A stretch of 64,000 bases of DNA, taken from assembly GCA_028583405.1 (NCBI GenBank), contig JAPTMU010000410.1, positions 1 to 64,000 of the forward strand. The letters are read 5' to 3'. This DNA is from Pogonophryne albipinna. Its lineage: Eukaryota > Chordata > Actinopteri > Perciformes > Artedidraconidae. Under the pieces are notes generated by a model, which ran no database searches, was not told the origin of the DNA, and saw only the letters and a program-made list of their open reading frames with translations. This document shows, piece after piece, positions 61,400-64,000 of this stretch. A program made the translations under genes and the position numbers. Within the stretch, counting starts at the first letter, position 1. The number at the start of each line of letters is the position of its first letter.

Positions 61400-61722
61400 T
61401 ACTATCCATCGAAAGCATTTATGAGCAGTCAATCGTTAGACAGGCACAACGTATTACATCGGATCCCACCCACAACCTCTAGGGTCCCTAAAAGCAGGTT
61501 AAACCGGTACAAAGACTCGCTCCCACCAATGTCCATTAAACTCAACAAACAAATGTAATGTATAGTTTAAATGTGGCCATTGGGTTTGTGCAATTGGGCT
61601 TCTTTGTCAGTGTGTGTGCAAACTGTGCACATAAGTCACTTGTGAATATGCTGCTGTCGGGGGCAGAATCCAAAACTACATTTCCCTATGAAGACAATAA
61701 AGCGTATCTAATCTAACAAATA
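61400..61722 (+). mobile_element. LINE 3' end fragment
   Basis: A plus frame ends SRVPKSRLNRYKDSLPPMSI, like the C-terminus of fish non-LTR ORF2 proteins. It is followed by ACAATAAAGCGTATCTAATC, a LINE-type tail. It lies in the ankrd27 5' intron. Confidence 0.65.
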
Positions 61723-64000
61723 CCTGTTAAGAAACTCAGGTGTCGGAGCAGCAAAAGGAATAAAAGTGAAAGTTTACACAAGGACAGTAAGATTAAAAAT
61801 GAAAAATGTTAGTCGAAGAATAACTTACTAAAGTATGTAAAACATGGAGCTGCTGAGTTTACATTAATGCTATAGAGAAGAGAAGATGTTGACTAGTAAG
61901 TGAAATGTGAAACAATCATTAAAGAGGTCACTGTGAATGAAATATTCACTTCTTTATCACAAGAACAAACCTATTTATTACACCGCTTAGTTGAATACTC
62001 GATTCGGATTGGTTCATTTGTAGATAACAGGCCGTTGCTAAGGAGAAAAAAACGTTGCTAAGGAAAACAGACCGTTGCTAAGGATAACAAACCGTTGCTA
62101 ATGAGGTTCATGGCACTATGTGCAGTCATATCAATCTGCGGAAAGAAGTCCTGTTCAATTTACCGTCAGCTGTGGACAACAAACATTAGTTTTCTTGATC
62201 GGAAAACACCGTGGAACACTTTTAGAAAGTAAACAAAAAGATAATATTTAATAATCTAATAAATAAATAAAATGCAGGAGGGTATTTAAAAAATATGACA
62301 ACAAAAAAACACTACGATTTCTCATTCTTTTGCAAAATTGGCAACGTTTTGATTTTTTGATGGTGGCTTTTTTGTAAGAAAGAAGTGTACCATGGCCTTT
62401 GAGCGCTAACCCATCACAATACCCCTTCTATTTATTTTTACTTATTATTACTTATTTGCCTTGTTTGTTTTTCCATCTGTCCTTACACCATGTAAAGCGG
62501 CCTTTGGTCCCTTGAAAGGTGCTATAAAAATGTAATTTATTATTATTATTAAAACGAGAGTCTGTAGTCAGACGGTCGGCTGTGAGGCTGAAAGTTTGAC
62601 TTTATGATGGCAATAAAATAACGAGTTAATCCCTAAAGTTATTATTGGATTTGATCCTGATAAGATCATGAATGTTGAAACTAAACGTCACGGAAATCCC
62701 ACAAATCTAAACCCCATGTTGGCGCAGATATTAATTGATAAAGTATGACTTTAGTCTACAACAACAAAACATGAGGAAATACTGAGCGTTAAGTCAAATC
62801 CAATCAATTTGCAGATGTTTGATGTTTGAGGTCAGATCTCATGATTTCGGTTTTAATATTATTAACTGTCTTGTTTGAGGTTAAAATCAATTTTCCGTCA
62901 GATGGTTTTACAGGATTTTTATGACGTTGTTTTTCTTCTTCTTGTCTGTTAATTTGCAGTTTGTTTACTGTCTAGTGCAGGAAAAATGCCATGATCCTTA
63001 ACTCGCTTCTCACCGGAAACACTGCCTGACATGTTTAAACCATGGAGCATTTTCACACTTAAATTAGTGTGTATATTCAGGCTTTTAAACGCGTAAAGTC
63101 GCTAAAAAAACGCGATAAACTCCTTTCTAAATTGCTGAGAATTGAGCGTGACTTTCTGACTTTTTTCTGTCATTGTCACAACAGGAGAAAAGCGAATACA
63201 GTTTTATTTCGTCACTATAATATGCAAGTAAAACCAGGAAATGGTGTCAATAATACACAAATACGTGTCAAAGCATGTCAATGTTTCACTCCTTTTAAAT
63301 CAACAGAGAAAGTGACAATTATGAACAGTCAAGTCCTGCTGTAAGAGCCATGTTGATGAATGTCATGTTTGGGTTGAGGTTGTGTGTTGTTCACTGTGTG
63401 TATAGGGTGTTGTTCACTGTGTGTATAGGGTGTTGTTGTCCTATTACCAAGGGTATTTATTTAATGTGTGTGTTGTCAGAGGATTGGGTGTGTGTGACCC
63501 CGGAAAGAGCAGATGGTTTTTGAACGCAGTGGCGCGAGTGTGAACCGCAAAGATTATTCGTTATTGAATGAAATATTGACTTTCACGAGGCTCAAAATTG
63601 GACAATAAATGGATTGTATTATTCCAAATCTGATAACAAGCCTACCGATTCATGATTGTAAACGACACAAACGGTATCTATCAACACAGTAAAGCACGTC
63701 AGCCCAGTAGTTCCCGGGAGCTGAACCACCACAGGAGCTTTAGTTCAGGGCTAGAGTTCCAAGAAATACACTGAATACATTTTCTATGAAAAGCCACCAG
63801 ACTCCATTCACAGAAAACGCTAATGTAACTTTGCTGATCATCAAGTTTCCATCACTGCCGATGAATAACCTGAGAGCAACTTGGACCTGGAATAAAAGCC
63901 AAACTCTTCCTCACTGAAGACTCAAAGCTTCAGAGGCGTTATTGTTAAATGGAGAACAGTTACTCCATAGTTGGTGGAGTTGAAAAATGACCTCAGGATG
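61723..64000 (-). other. upstream of ankrd27 start: no exon found
   Basis: AT-rich. It holds a tandem CCGTTGCTAAGGA repeat (62031-62105), a LINE tail (GGTGCTATAAAAATG then (TTA)n, 62515-62553) and two tandem GGTGTTGTTCACTGTGTGTA copies near 63385-63435. No CpG island, promoter or 5' UTR exon could be supported. Confidence 0.5.

Overview
The window is nuclear DNA of a ray-finned (teleost) fish. The evidence is a vertebrate multi-exon gene with GT-AG introns, L2/CR1-type LINEs, hAT, Harbinger-like and TTAA-target DNA transposons, a tRNA-derived SINE, and very many CA/GT microsatellites and minisatellites. Nothing prokaryotic or organellar is present.

One gene dominates. On the minus strand, 61348 down to 11458, 27 coding exons encode ankyrin repeat domain protein 27 (ANKRD27, also called VARP), a VPS9-domain Rab21 exchange factor and endosomal sorting adaptor. 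The start codon (61327-61325), both ankyrin blocks, the VPS9 region, both cysteine-rich zinc-fingernail motifs and the stop codon (11460-11458) can be read. The model is about 1517 residues, against about 1050 in human. The excess is a repetitive tail in the last exon, made of 9-residue and 7-residue coding minisatellites. Two exon junctions (exon 10; exons 25/26) need one extra base to keep frame, probably a sequence or assembly error.

The introns are filled with repeats. Intron 5 (44895-50638) is about 98% a single 57-bp minisatellite. The same unit lies in the opposite orientation in intron 8 (37984-38900), so inverted arrays bracket exons 6-8. Introns 7 and 10 each hold a copy of one transposon family carrying an expanded 37-bp minisatellite. 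Intron 2 holds a different 37-bp minisatellite beside a TTAA-type terminus. Introns 16 and 20 hold 72-bp arrays. Intron 11 holds a nearly complete but frameshifted L2 LINE of about 5 kb. CA/GT tracts abut several splice sites.

Left of the gene (1-11192) are an L2 3' fragment, a hAT with a second hAT nested in it (both with perfect 8-bp target duplications), a rearranged LINE with 186-bp inverted arms, a decayed duplicate of the ankrd27 3' end, and a possible interferon-responsive promoter plus noncoding first exon on the minus strand near 3.9-4.0 kb, which would belong to a gene beyond the left edge. Right of the start codon (61349-64000) there are LINE tails but no 5' UTR exon that I could identify.
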